From G963702155 sp963702155 (GTDB lineage: Bacteria > Pseudomonadota > Alphaproteobacteria > Micavibrionales > Micavibrionaceae), in the NCBI GenBank assembly GCA_963702155.1, contig OY969717.1:2170001-2234000 (forward strand): 64,000 bases of DNA, written 5' to 3'. The position numbers and the translations under genes were made by a program. Shown here piece by piece: positions 24,290 through 34,700 of this stretch (positions within the stretch are counted from its first letter, which is position 1; each line of letters opens with the position of its first letter). The notes under the pieces were generated by a model that was not told the origin of the DNA, did no database searches, and was given only the letters and a program-made list of their open reading frames with translations.

Positions 24290-25624
24290 ATGCGCATTGG
24301 AGTGATCGGTACAGGATATGTTGGCCTTGTTTCAGGCACATGTTTTGCAGAATTTGGCATCGATGTGGTGTGTTGCGATAAAGATGAAAGTAAAATAGAG
24401 CGCCTGTTAAAAGGTGAAATACCCATTTATGAGCCCGGTTTGGACTCTTTGGTCGAAAAGCAAGTAAAGTCAGGCCGCCTTTCATTCACAACCGATCTCG
24501 GCGAAGCTATGAAGGATGCCGACGCAATTTTTATTGCTGTCGGAACGCCCCCGCGCCCGGATAACGGCCATGCCGATATGAAATATGTTCACGCCGCCGC
24601 CCGCGAAGTGGCCTCTCTCATGGATGATTATACGCTAGTTGTGACCAAATCAACTGTGCCCGTTGGTACCGCGCGTGAAGTTGAGACCATTATGAAAGAA
24701 GAGCTTGAGAAATTAGGCAAATCTGACATTCCATTTGATGTTTGTTCAAACCCGGAGTTTTTACGCGAAGGCGCGGCGATTAACGACTTTATGCGCCCTG
24801 ACCGCGTTGTTATTGGTACAAGTTCTGAGCGCGCACGCGAAGTCATGCGCCGCCTCTATCGTCCGCTTTATATTAATGAAACGCCCATGGTGGAAACCTC
24901 GCCTGAAACGGCGGAGATCATCAAATATGCGGCCAACGCGTTCTTGGCAACTAAAATTACATTCATAAATGAAATTGCCAATCTATGTGAAGTCACCGAT
25001 GCAAACGTGCAGGAAGTCGCACGCGGCATGGGCTTGGATGGCCGTATAGGTAAAAAATTCCTGCATGCCGGCCCTGGTTTTGGCGGCTCATGCTTCCCAA
25101 AGGATACACTTGCTCTAACACAAATTGGTAACGTCCACGGCGCGCCGCAACGTATCGTTGAAACCGTATATAAGGTCAATGAAGATCGCCAGAAAGAAAT
25201 GGCCGACCGCGTGATTGCCATGTGTGGCGGTGATATATCCGGCAAAAAAATCGCTGTTCTGGGTGTATCATTTAAACCAAATACAGATGATGTCCGTGCC
25301 GCACCCAGCCTTGTCGTGATCCCGCGCTTGCAAGAGCAGGGGGCATTAATCGCCGCATATGATCCGGTCGCAATGGAAGAAGCCAAAAAAGAGCTTGATA
25401 ATGTAGAATGGGGTAAAGATTCCTACGATACTATCAAAGATGCAGACGCGCTCGTGATCCTGACTGAGTGGAATGAATTCCGCGCCCTCAACCTTGACCG
25501 CATCAAGGAGCTTATGAAAGCCCCGCGCATTGCCGACTTCCGCAACATCTACAAACGCGACGAAATGCGCGGAAAAGGTATTCACTATATCTGTATCGGT
25601 AAATCTCCTGTTGAGCCAGAATAG
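24290..25624 (+). CDS. ugd: UDP-glucose 6-dehydrogenase
   Basis: The enzyme oxidises UDP-glucose twice to UDP-glucuronate with NAD+, feeding exopolysaccharide or lipopolysaccharide precursors. The N-terminal Rossmann motif is GVIGTGYVGLVSGTCFAE (residues 3-20). The catalytic Cys268 lies in PGFGGSCFPKDT, and the C-terminal Rossmann domain begins KKIAVLGVSFKPNTDDVR. The 444-residue length is normal. The ribosome-binding site is AAAGGAT. cysD follows after 77 bases, which contain a weak inverted repeat (AAAACGCCA/TGGTGTTTT). Confidence 0.95.
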   Translation: MRIGVIGTGYVGLVSGTCFAEFGIDVVCCDKDESKIERLLKGEIPIYEPGLDSLVEKQVKSGRLSFTTDLGEAMKDADAIFIAVGTPPRPDNGHADMKYVHAAAREVASLMDDYTLVVTKSTVPVGTAREVETIMKEELEKLGKSDIPFDVCSNPEFLREGAAINDFMRPDRVVIGTSSERAREVMRRLYRPLYINETPMVETSPETAEIIKYAANAFLATKITFINEIANLCEVTDANVQEVARGMGLDGRIGKKFLHAGPGFGGSCFPKDTLALTQIGNVHGAPQRIVETVYKVNEDRQKEMADRVIAMCGGDISGKKIAVLGVSFKPNTDDVRAAPSLVVIPRLQEQGALIAAYDPVAMEEAKKELDNVEWGKDSYDTIKDADALVILTEWNEFRALNLDRIKELMKAPRIADFRNIYKRDEMRGKGIHYICIGKSPVEPE

Positions 25625-25680
25625 TAAAACGCCAGAAGAATAGTTTTAATAACTAAAAAATGGTGTTTTAAAAGCAGGGC

Positions 25681-25703
25681 ATATCCTTTATCAATAAGGG
25701 TAT
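25681..25703 (+). promoter_or_regulatory. Hairpin covering the cysD ribosome-binding site
   Basis: ATATCCTT (25681-25688) can pair with AAGGGTAT (25696-25703). The right arm contains the ribosome-binding site and the first two bases of the cysD start codon, so the fold would block initiation. Confidence 0.3.
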
Positions 25704-26526
25704 GACCCAATTAAACGACCTCGAATCAAAAAGTATTTATATCATCCGCGAAGCCTTTAATAAGGTGCAACCACTTGGCATGCTATGGTCGATCGGTAAG
25801 GATTCAACCGCGCTCCTCTGGCTTGTGCGCAAGGCATTTTTCGGCAAGGTGCCGTTCCCCGTTATTTTACTTGATACCGGCATGGAAATGCCCGAAGTCT
25901 ATGATTTCCGAGATCGTCTGATTAAGGAATGGAATCTGGAGTGTATAAATCACCAATGCCCGCCAGAAGAGGATATGGACAAAACGCTTCCCCCCAATAC
26001 GCGCGCCGCAATGCGAAAAACCGAAGGGCTAAAATCTTTGCTCGCAAATTATAAATATAAAGGTGTTATCGCGGGGATAAGACGAGATGAGCAAGGCTTA
26101 CGCGCCAAAGAGCGCGTGTTTTCACCGCGCAACAGCGACGGCAGCTGGGATTTTAAGGATCAGCCGCCAGAATTTTGGGATCAATATAAAACCGAATTCC
26201 CTTTTGAGGATGGCGACGGCGCGCATCTACGCATTCACCCAATATTGCAATGGACGGAGCTGGATATCTGGCGCTACACCAAGGAACAAAACATCCCCTG
26301 CTGTGACCTCTATTTTGCACGTGAAGATAAAGATACCAGCAAAATGATGCGCTACCGCTCGCTCGGCGAAAAAAATATAACCTTTCCGGTTGAAAGCACA
26401 GCCTCTAATATTGATGAAATCATCACCGAACTCGAAACCACCAACACCTCCGAACGCGCCGGCCGCACCATGGACAAAGAAACCGAAGACAGCTTTGAAA
26501 AACTAAGAGCGCGGGGGTATATGTGA
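25702..26526 (+). CDS. cysD: Sulfate adenylyltransferase subunit 2
   Basis: CysD is the small ATP pyrophosphatase-fold subunit that, with the GTPase CysN, makes adenosine 5'-phosphosulfate from sulfate and ATP. The PP-loop WSIGKDSTALLWL lies at residues 29-41. Also present are FPVILLDTGMEMPEVYDFRD, VIAGIRRDEQGLRAKERVFSPR and WTELDIWRYTKEQNIP, typical of CysD, and the C-terminus EKLRARGYM is intact. Length 274 is slightly below the 300 of E. coli. Normally cysN follows at once, but here about 800 bases with other ORFs intervene. Confidence 0.93.
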   Translation: MTQLNDLESKSIYIIREAFNKVQPLGMLWSIGKDSTALLWLVRKAFFGKVPFPVILLDTGMEMPEVYDFRDRLIKEWNLECINHQCPPEEDMDKTLPPNTRAAMRKTEGLKSLLANYKYKGVIAGIRRDEQGLRAKERVFSPRNSDGSWDFKDQPPEFWDQYKTEFPFEDGDGAHLRIHPILQWTELDIWRYTKEQNIPCCDLYFAREDKDTSKMMRYRSLGEKNITFPVESTASNIDEIITELETTNTSERAGRTMDKETEDSFEKLRARGYM

Positions 26527-26615
26527 ACGATATTTATGATTTGCGCTCTAGCAAAACAATAGATGAGTTATTTTCGCGTATGAATGGATCTTTTAAAAGT
26601 AAAATGCTCGATTGA
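26523..26615 (+). CDS. Possible 30-residue ORF overlapping the cysD stop
   Basis: GTG 26523 overlaps the cysD stop in the GTGA manner common in coupled operons and opens a frame (MNDIYDLRSSKTIDELFSRM and ten more residues) that stops 9 bases before the next gene. Its composition is like the AT-rich gene behind it. It may be a leader ORF that couples translation across the insertion, or chance. Confidence 0.25.
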   Translation: MNDIYDLRSSKTIDELFSRMNGSFKSKMLD

Positions 26616-26624
26616 GAGAAAAAA

Positions 26625-27323
26625 ATGATAGTTCAAAAAAAAATAACAATAGCTTTAGTTTTTATAGCATCTATGTTTTTGATAGCATTTTTTGTTATCT
26701 ATAATGCTGTAAGTGCGAATGGGGTTTTATATTATAGCATGCTTTATGATTTGAAAAATAACCCAATTTACTATGTTCTTTTAAAAAAATATCCTTCTGC
26801 AAAAGAAGAGCTAGATGCAATTTTAAAAAAATATTCTGGTGACTTTATAGAACATGAGTTTCTTTCTGAAGTGGAAGTTTGGTCAGAGAAGTATTTAAAT
26901 AAATCAGTACTACAAGCAACAGATGACAGTATATACAATTTACTTAGAGTTAATGTGGAAAATTTGGAGAAATTGAGATATACCCCAGAATTGTGTGTTA
27001 CTTACTATCTCAAGAATGACAAAAACGTATATTATTCATTACCATCACATATTTTGCAAAGCGAAGAAAACAGAAAAATAGAAATTATAAAAAGCGCTTC
27101 TTCAAAAATCATTTTTAAAAAAGATAAAAGTAGGCTTCTAGAGTTACTAAATGCAAAATATGCCAATAATCAATATAATAGAGAAAACATATCAAAGTTA
27201 GATGTTTTAGATAAAATACCTGAGGACGAAGCTTGTGAAATTGCAATAGAGTTTAGTAAAATGCTAGCTTCATTCAATAAAGAAAATGGAGCATTTATTT
27301 TTAAAAGTTTTAACGTAAACTAA
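26625..27323 (+). CDS. AT-rich membrane-anchored protein of unknown function
   Basis: No family was recognised. The 232-residue product has one N-terminal membrane helix (residues 8-30: ITIALVFIASMFLIAFFVIY), followed by a lysine, asparagine and glutamate-rich, mostly helical domain outside the membrane, with isolated Cys at LCVTYYL and ACEIAIE. A GAGAG ribosome-binding site precedes ATG. Codon use is far more AT-rich than in cysD and cysNC on either side, which suggests acquired DNA. It ends 1 base before the cysNC start (TAA-A-ATG), so cysNC translation probably depends on it. Confidence 0.65.
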   Translation: MIVQKKITIALVFIASMFLIAFFVIYNAVSANGVLYYSMLYDLKNNPIYYVLLKKYPSAKEELDAILKKYSGDFIEHEFLSEVEVWSEKYLNKSVLQATDDSIYNLLRVNVENLEKLRYTPELCVTYYLKNDKNVYYSLPSHILQSEENRKIEIIKSASSKIIFKKDKSRLLELLNAKYANNQYNRENISKLDVLDKIPEDEACEIAIEFSKMLASFNKENGAFIFKSFNVN

Positions 27324-27324
27324 A

Positions 27325-29229
27325 ATGACAGAAAACCAAACATCAGCACAACTCCTCCGCACCGTCATAGTCGGCCATGTTGATCATGGCAAATCCACGC
27401 TTATCGGGCGCTTGCTTTATGATACGGACAGCCTACCCGACGGCAAATATGAGGAGCTGCAGGAGATATGCAAACGCCGCGGCACTGACGCGCTAGAATG
27501 GTCATTTGTACTGGACGCGTTTCAAGCCGAGCGCGATCAGGCCGTAACCATTGATACAACGCAAATCTGGTTCTCAACCGATAAACGAAATTACGTTATT
27601 ATCGATGCGCCGGGTCACCGCGAATTTTTAAAAAATATGATTTCCGGCGCCGCCGCCGCCGATGCCGCTATTCTTGTTGTCGATGCAAAAGAAGGGGTGC
27701 AGGAACAAACCAAACGCCACGCTTATTTGCTCTCGCTGCTTGGCCTGCGCCAGGTTGCGGTTGTCATCAACAAAATGGATATGGTGGATCATGATCCTGA
27801 AATATTCCAAAACGTGGCCAAGCAGATCACTCAATATTTAAAATCTATCGGCCTCACCCCACGCCATATCGTACCTATTTCCGCTCGCAATGGCGATATG
27901 ATCTCAAATCGCGGCGAACACATGGGCTGGTACAACGGAAAAACGCTGACCGAAGTTATGGATTCATTCGATGTCGCGCAAGCCCAAACGGCGCGCGCGC
28001 TCCGCTTTCCCATTCAAGATGTATATCGTCAGGGCGATTGCCGCATTCTGGTCGGGCGCATTGAAACGGGCATTTTGCGCACCGGCGATATGATTTTATT
28101 CTCCCCCACCAATGAAACCGCGCGCGTAACATCCATCGAAACATGGCCAAAGGATGAGGAAAAGGTGCAGGCCAGCGCGGGCGAGAGCATAGGCATCACC
28201 CTTGATAAAAAGCTTTTTGTCGAACGCGGCCACATCGCAAGCCATGAAGAAAATCCGCCTATGATGACCAATGTTTTCCGCGCCAATATGTTCTGGCTGG
28301 GGCATAAACCCCTGAAAGTAGGGAACAGCTATAAACTCCGCTATGCTGCACACGAGGCCGCCGTCATCGTGCAATCGATCGATCGCGTCATTGACACTAA
28401 TGATCTAGAGCAAGTTGAAAAGGCGGGCGAAGTCAAACGCAACGCTGTTGCCGAAATCACGCTACGCTCCCGCGATCTTCTTCCTATCGACCCCTATATT
28501 GATAATTTCCGTATGGGACGCGTTGTTTTGTATGATGATTACAACATTGCCGGCGGAGGCACCACTTCTATGGATGGCTACCCCGATCAGCGCCGTGCCG
28601 CCAAACCAAAATCGGACAATATCTATAAAGTAGATCATCTGATGGATGATGCCCTGCGCGCGCAAAATAAAGGCCATGATAGCGGCGTATTCTGGTTTAC
28701 CGGCTTGTCCGGCGCAGGAAAATCCACAATCGCCATGGCCGTAGAAAACGCGCTCTTTAAAAAGGGATATCATACATATGTTTTGGACGGAGATAATATT
28801 CGTCACGGCTTAAACACTGATCTGGGATTTTCGCCTGAAGACCGCACCGAAAATATCCGCCGTATCGGGGAGGTTGCCTCTCTCATGACCAAGGCGGGTT
28901 TGATTGTTATCACCGCCTTTATTTCCCCCTACCGCGAAGACCGCAAACGCGCCCGTGATTGTACAGGTCATATTTTCCATGAAATCCACGTGGATGCCGA
29001 CCTCGCCACATGCGAAAGCCGTGATCCAAAAGGCCTGTATAAAAAAGCAAGGGCAGGGGAGATCGCCGAGTTCACAGGCATCGATTCCCCCTACGAACCA
29101 CCCGAAAATCCAGAAATGGTGATCGATACGCAGAATAACAGCATAGAGGAATGCGTCGCGCAGGTTGTGCGCTATATCGAAAATGAAGTCGCGCTGAATA
29201 AAAATGAAAAGCAGAAAAACACGCTTTAA
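27325..29229 (+). CDS. cysNC: Bifunctional sulfate adenylyltransferase subunit 1 / adenylylsulfate kinase
   Basis: The 634-residue fusion joins the CysN GTPase with the CysC kinase, which phosphorylates APS to PAPS. The GTPase part (residues 1 to about 435) has G1 GHVDHGKST at 17-25, DAPGHREFLKNMISGAA (G3) and VVINKMDMVD (G4), and elongation-factor-like domains after it. The kinase part has GLSGAGKST at 460-468, LDGDNIRHGLNTDLGFSPEDR and FISPYREDR. Such NodQ-type fusions are common in alphaproteobacteria. No clear ribosome-binding site precedes ATG, and the preceding AT-rich gene ends one base upstream. cysQ follows. Confidence 0.95.
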   Translation: MTENQTSAQLLRTVIVGHVDHGKSTLIGRLLYDTDSLPDGKYEELQEICKRRGTDALEWSFVLDAFQAERDQAVTIDTTQIWFSTDKRNYVIIDAPGHREFLKNMISGAAAADAAILVVDAKEGVQEQTKRHAYLLSLLGLRQVAVVINKMDMVDHDPEIFQNVAKQITQYLKSIGLTPRHIVPISARNGDMISNRGEHMGWYNGKTLTEVMDSFDVAQAQTARALRFPIQDVYRQGDCRILVGRIETGILRTGDMILFSPTNETARVTSIETWPKDEEKVQASAGESIGITLDKKLFVERGHIASHEENPPMMTNVFRANMFWLGHKPLKVGNSYKLRYAAHEAAVIVQSIDRVIDTNDLEQVEKAGEVKRNAVAEITLRSRDLLPIDPYIDNFRMGRVVLYDDYNIAGGGTTSMDGYPDQRRAAKPKSDNIYKVDHLMDDALRAQNKGHDSGVFWFTGLSGAGKSTIAMAVENALFKKGYHTYVLDGDNIRHGLNTDLGFSPEDRTENIRRIGEVASLMTKAGLIVITAFISPYREDRKRARDCTGHIFHEIHVDADLATCESRDPKGLYKKARAGEIAEFTGIDSPYEPPENPEMVIDTQNNSIEECVAQVVRYIENEVALNKNEKQKNTL

Positions 29230-29295
29230 TCATCTTATAACATTATAAAACCGATAAAATTTTTGATTTTATCATTTAAAACAGGATTACTTTTA

Positions 29296-30120
29296 ATGGC
29301 AACTTTCGAAAAACTCATCGCAAACCCCGCCGCGCTCTCTAATATTATTCGCCGCATCGCGATTGAGGCGGGCGACATCACGCTCGATTATTTTGAAGGC
29401 GGCAAAGATGCGGGCGTGGAAGAAAAGGGCGATGGTTCGCCGGTTTCCCTTGCAGATAAAGAGGCAGAGTTACACATTCAAAAAGCACTTAATGATTTAA
29501 CGCCGACCATTCCGATGATAGGGGAGGAGGCCGCTGAAGCTGCCCGTTTGCCGGATTTAAAAGGCGAAGATTATTTTTGGCTGGTCGATCCGTTGGATGG
29601 CACCCGTGAATTCATCGCTGGCGGCGATGATTTTACCGTGAATATAGCACTGATCCATAAGGGGGAGCCGATTATGGGCGTTGTATTTGCCCCCGCAACG
29701 GGCGATCTATATGCGGGATACGGGCAAACGGCAATAAAATATAATCAGGATACCGGGAAGGAAAAACCAATCCATGTGCGCCCTGAACCAAAGGCAGGCG
29801 TAACGGTTGTTGCATCGCGCCGGCATGGCAGTGATGAAAAGCTGGAGCGTTTTCTTTCCGAATTTAAAGTTAATAAAGTCGTTAAAAAAGGCAGCTCCCT
29901 TAAAATCTGTGCCATTGCCGAAGGAAAGGCTGATCTATATCCCCGCTTTGGCCCGACATGTGAATGGGACATCGGCGCTGGGCATGCAGTGCTACGTGCG
30001 GCAGGCGGATATGTAACAAAAGAGGATGGCACGCCGCTGACCTATGGCGGACACAATCCAAAATTCTTAAATCCCGAATTTATTGCCAGCTCATTTTCAT
30101 GGTTTCAAGATACGCAATAG
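29296..30120 (+). CDS. cysQ: 3'(2'),5'-bisphosphate nucleotidase CysQ
   Basis: CysQ removes the 3' phosphate from PAP (or PAPS), relieving inhibition by the by-product of sulfate reduction and sulfation. The 274-residue inositol-phosphatase-fold protein has the metal motifs GEE (PMIGEEAAEA) and WLVDPLDGTREFI, and a late WDIGAGHAVLRAAGG. ATG 29296 is used: it has AGGA at good distance, while the upstream TTG frame would add 11 residues. It closes the cysD-cysNC-cysQ group. Confidence 0.92.
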   Translation: MATFEKLIANPAALSNIIRRIAIEAGDITLDYFEGGKDAGVEEKGDGSPVSLADKEAELHIQKALNDLTPTIPMIGEEAAEAARLPDLKGEDYFWLVDPLDGTREFIAGGDDFTVNIALIHKGEPIMGVVFAPATGDLYAGYGQTAIKYNQDTGKEKPIHVRPEPKAGVTVVASRRHGSDEKLERFLSEFKVNKVVKKGSSLKICAIAEGKADLYPRFGPTCEWDIGAGHAVLRAAGGYVTKEDGTPLTYGGHNPKFLNPEFIASSFSWFQDTQ

Positions 30121-30377
30121 TAAATATAAGAAAAATATAATATTCTTATTGACAAAATTATGTATATTTTGCAATAAAACAACCATGGATACAGAAAAAA
30201 ATCTATCAAAAATACATACCGAAGCAACAAACATGGTGGTCAAGCAAAACCAGATGAAAATAGCATTCCAAACGGACACGCGGTATCATCAGCCAAATCA
30301 GGTAAAGAAAACAACGACAACCAGTTTCCGCCCGCGACAATCAATGAAATAACTACGGCCTTTTTTTCAAAAGTGCC

Positions 30378-31748
30378 TTAAATCACACCAAGTGATTTAT
30401 AAAGACGAACAATAGATTTCGCCTGTGCTGCGTTGGCGTTTACCAAAGACGCATCGGCCTGATTAACTGTACGTTGCGCATCCAGAACGTCCAAAAACGA
30501 AACTTCACCTTCTGTAAAAAGTTGCTTGGAAAGATTTAACGCACTCTCTGCATTAGCCAGAGCCGATTTTAAGGAAATGCGTTGACGGTTTATGTGAGAA
30601 TAATCGATCAAAGCGGTTTCAACCTCGCTTACTGCATTCAAAAGTGTACGTCTGTAGACCTCATATGCTTGCACTTCACGGGCGCGTGCGGCATCAATTT
30701 GTCCTATACGCCCAAAATCAAGCAAAGCCACGGCCGCTCCTGCCGCTACATTCCATATGGTTGCAGAATTTACAAGCGCAGAATCCGCCACACCAAAAAA
30801 TCCGCCAATTGAAAATGTAGGAAGCAGATTACGCGTTGCCGCCTCTGCCAATTTGGTGTTCTGCCGTAAATTGGCCTCTGCCGCTAAAATATCGGGGCGT
30901 GTCATCAATACCGCCGTTGGCGCAGTTAAAACTGGTCTAACAGATACGCCCGGAATAGGCACATTTTTTTCTGACAGTAAGGGTTTTATATCTTCTGGTA
31001 ATGCACCAACAAGAACACTGAGACGAAGCCTGGTATTATGAGCTTGCCGTTCAAATTCCGGGATAGAGGCACGCGTTGTGTTAACAAGGCTCTTTGCCCG
31101 CTCTACATCTAATTGCGGCGCTTCGCCAACATCAACCTGCGCGCCAATCAACTCTAATGTCTGCTCTTGTGTTTCCAAATTTTCCAAGGCAATTGTAACT
31201 TGACGCTCAAACTGTCTATATTCAATGTAATTTCGCGTAACATCGGCAATAAGGGTCAGCGTCACATCTTGAAAACGGTTTTCAAGCGCTTCAATCGCTG
31301 CATTGGCCGCGCTGGTACGTTTTAAATTGCGACCAAAAATATCAATCTCCCAAGACGCATCAAAACCGGCCTCGTAAAAATCATCCACGCCATTCAAGCC
31401 GGTGTCTTGCAGTCCGGCTTCACCCACACCAGAGATTTGCGGGAAGAGGGCTGAACGCGTTGTGCGTTTTAATCCGCGGGCTTCTTCAATCCGCGCTCTT
31501 GCAATGTTACGATCCGGACTTTGTGCCAATGTTAAATCCACAAGCGCATTGAGTGCTGGATCGTCAAATTGTATCCACCAATTTTGTAGAGCCTGATTTT
31601 GCACAATTTCAACCCGTGCCTCATCCGGTACAGACCATACAGCAGGAAATTGTAGCGCGCCAAAATCAGGCGCACCGGCAAAACATCCTGATAATAAGGC
31701 AGCCGAAGAAAATAAAAGGGGAGACAGCCAATAAGATGTGATTTTCAT
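30378..31748 (-). CDS. Outer membrane efflux lipoprotein (NodT/OprM-like)
   Basis: The product of 456 residues is the TolC-like outer-membrane channel of an RND pump. It starts at ATG 31748 with a lipoprotein signal ending LLSGC (lipobox Cys near residue 22), followed by two repeats of the long helical hairpin: WIQFDDPALNALVDLTLAQSPD in the first half and MTRPDILAAEANLRQNT in the second. The start follows the RND stop by 20 bases. It is the last gene of the adaptor-RND-channel operon on the minus strand. The drug range cannot be read from sequence. Confidence 0.9.
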   Translation of the reverse strand: MKITSYWLSPLLFSSAALLSGCFAGAPDFGALQFPAVWSVPDEARVEIVQNQALQNWWIQFDDPALNALVDLTLAQSPDRNIARARIEEARGLKRTTRSALFPQISGVGEAGLQDTGLNGVDDFYEAGFDASWEIDIFGRNLKRTSAANAAIEALENRFQDVTLTLIADVTRNYIEYRQFERQVTIALENLETQEQTLELIGAQVDVGEAPQLDVERAKSLVNTTRASIPEFERQAHNTRLRLSVLVGALPEDIKPLLSEKNVPIPGVSVRPVLTAPTAVLMTRPDILAAEANLRQNTKLAEAATRNLLPTFSIGGFFGVADSALVNSATIWNVAAGAAVALLDFGRIGQIDAARAREVQAYEVYRRTLLNAVSEVETALIDYSHINRQRISLKSALANAESALNLSKQLFTEGEVSFLDVLDAQRTVNQADASLVNANAAQAKSIVRLYKSLGVI

Positions 31749-31768
31749 GTTTAAATCCGTTTTCATAT

Positions 31769-34700
31769 TTATATATTTTTTCCCGCATCTTTAGGTAATT
31801 CGCCAGCCTCAACCCGCGCCCGTCTACGCTCGACAAACTTTAATTCCAAATTGCGGAACATCATGTAAAATACAGGTGTAAAAATAAGCCCGAAAAATGT
31901 CACTCCAATCATTCCAGAGAATACAGCAATACCAATAACTTGACGCATCTCCGCCCCTGCCCCCTCGGCCAAAACCAATGGCAATACACCCATAATAAAC
32001 GCAAAAGACGTCATCAAAATCGGGCGCAATCTCAACCGTGAGGCTTCAACGGCCGCATCAAAAACAGTGTAACCCTGCCGCTCAAGATCTCGTGCAAATT
32101 CAACAATCAAAATCGCATTCTTACATGCAAGCCCCGCCAAAACAAACAAGCTGATCTGTGTAAAGATATTCATATCTCCACTGGTTATATAAACGCCGAT
32201 AATCGCGGAAAGAACGCTCATCGGGACAATCATGATTACCGCTAAGGGCAGGGTCAGGCTTTCATATTGCGCCGCCAAAACTAAAAACACCAATAAAATA
32301 CATAATGGGAAAACCAATACGGCCGTATTGCCCGCTTGCACTTGTTGGTAAGTTAGCTCTGTCCATTCAAAACCCATCCCTTGCGGCATGGTTTCTTCTA
32401 GTATTTTTACAATGGCGTCTTGTGCTTCGCCGCTAGAAAATCCGGGCGCTGTATTCCCATTAATATCGGCCGATCGAAACGCGTTATATCGCATGGCCAC
32501 TTCGGGCCCGAACGTTTCTTTAATGTTCATAACAGCGCCAAGCGGCACCATATCGCCATCCAGATTGCGCGTTTTTAGGCGTAAAATATCAGATGGCTCA
32601 GACCTAAATTCCGTATCTGCCTGCACCACAACTTGGTATGTACGCCCAAAGCGGTTAAAATCATTCACGTAAAGCGATCCAAGATAAATCTGCATTGTAC
32701 GGAAAATTTCATCAACCGATACGCCCAGCTGCAACGCCTTTGTACGATCTAAATCGGCATAAAGCTGCGGCACATTCACATTATAGTTTGAAAAAACGCG
32801 GCTCATCGCAGGGTTTTGATTGGCTTTACCTAAAACCTCTTGCACAACATTGTAAAAAGCTTCATATCCCAAATCACCGCGATCTTGCATCTGTAACTTG
32901 AATCCGCCAATACTGCCCATACCGCGAACAGGCGGTGCGGGGAAAATCGCAATAAACGCATCTGGAATTTGCTGCATGAATTTCTGTTGCAAGGAATCCG
33001 CAATAGCTAAACCGTCAAGTTCGGGGGCTGTTCGCTTTTTAAATTCATCAAGCGTCACAAACACAATACCCGCACTGGATGAATTGATAAAGCCGTTTAT
33101 AGATAGACCCGGAAACTGAACCGCGCCAACAACACCGTCTTGCTCAAGGGCGATTTGCCCCATTTGGCGTATAACCTCTTGAGTGCGCTCTAATGTGGCA
33201 CCCGTTGGTAACTGTGCAAAACTAACAAGATACTTTTTATCCTGTGTAGGCACAAACCCGTTTGGCAGCATATTGAAAATGATGCCCGTTGCAACCACCA
33301 GAAGCCCAAAAATCACAACCATGATCCAGCGGCCTTTTAAAAGCCAGCCAATCAGCCATGCATACCCGCTCATTAACTTATCAAAGCCTTTGTTGAAACC
33401 ATTGAAAAGCCAGCCAAAAGCTTTATTCATAACACGCTGAATAAAATCAGGCTTATGGCGCGGGGATTTTAACAAAAGCGCCGCCATAGCAGGGCTGAGC
33501 GTAAGGGAATTGAAAGTAGAGATAAATGTCGAAATGGCAATCGTTAACGCAAACTGGCGATAGAATTGACCCGTTAACCCAGTGATAAAAGAGATAGGAA
33601 TAAAAACAGAAGCCAAAACAAGAGAAGTCGCAATGATAGGGCCTGTAACCTCTTTCATCGCTTGGATAGTCGCTTCGCGCGGCGGTTTACCATCGGCAAT
33701 ATTACGTTCTACATTCTCAACGACAACAATGGCATCATCCACCACAATCCCGATAGCTAAAATAAGCCCGAAAAGTGATAACACATTAATTGAAAAACCG
33801 AGCAGAAGCATAAAAGCAAATGTCCCTACAATAGAAACAGGCACGGCCAAAAGCGGAATAATAGATGCGCGCCAGCTTTGTAAGAATATAATTACGACCA
33901 AAACAACCAGTGCGACCGCTTCGAACAACGTTTTAACAACGGATTTGATAGAATCGCTTACAAAAATTGTTGGATCATAAACAATGCTATAATCTACATC
34001 TTCTGGGAAATTTTCTTTCAAACGCTCCATTGTTAAGCGTACATTTTTTGAAATATCAAGGGCGTTTGCACCCGGGGATGCAAAGATCGGAATTGCCACC
34101 GCCGGCTTATTATCCAAAAGCGAACGAAGCGAATAGCTTTGTGAATCCAGCTCGATACGCGAAACATCCCCAAGCCTTGTCACAACACCATTGGCGTCAC
34201 GCTTTATAATAATGTCCTTAAATTGATCCGGATCCTCTAGCCGCCCTTGCGCGTTGATCGGCAATTGTAGCTGACCTGTATCATTGTATGGAGGCCCGCC
34301 GATAACGCCCGCGGCCACTTGGACATTCTGGGATCGTATTGCGTTTACAACATCATTGGCGCTCATGTTGCGTTCTGCAACTTTCTCTGGATTAAGCCAT
34401 ATACGCATGGCATATTCTCCTGATCCAAACAGGCTAACCTGTCCCACGCCTTTAATTCGCGCCAGCTCATCTTTTACATTCAAATTCGCATAATTACGAA
34501 GGTACAAAATGTCATAACGCTCGTTTGGTGAGCGTAAGTGAACCACCATAGTCAAATCAGGTGAGCTTTTTGTAACCGTAACGCCCAATTGCCGCGTAAT
34601 ATCTGGCAATCGCGGCACAGCCTGCGTCACACGATTTTGCACAAGCTGTTGCGCCAAATCTGGGTCAGATCCGATTTCAAATGTAACCGTCAGGGTCACC

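Noticed and set aside
30185..30352. 55-codon ORF from ATG 30185 between cysQ and the efflux operon
   Set aside because: No ribosome-binding site and a low-complexity product; nearby TTGACA has no matching -10 box. Not convincing as a gene.
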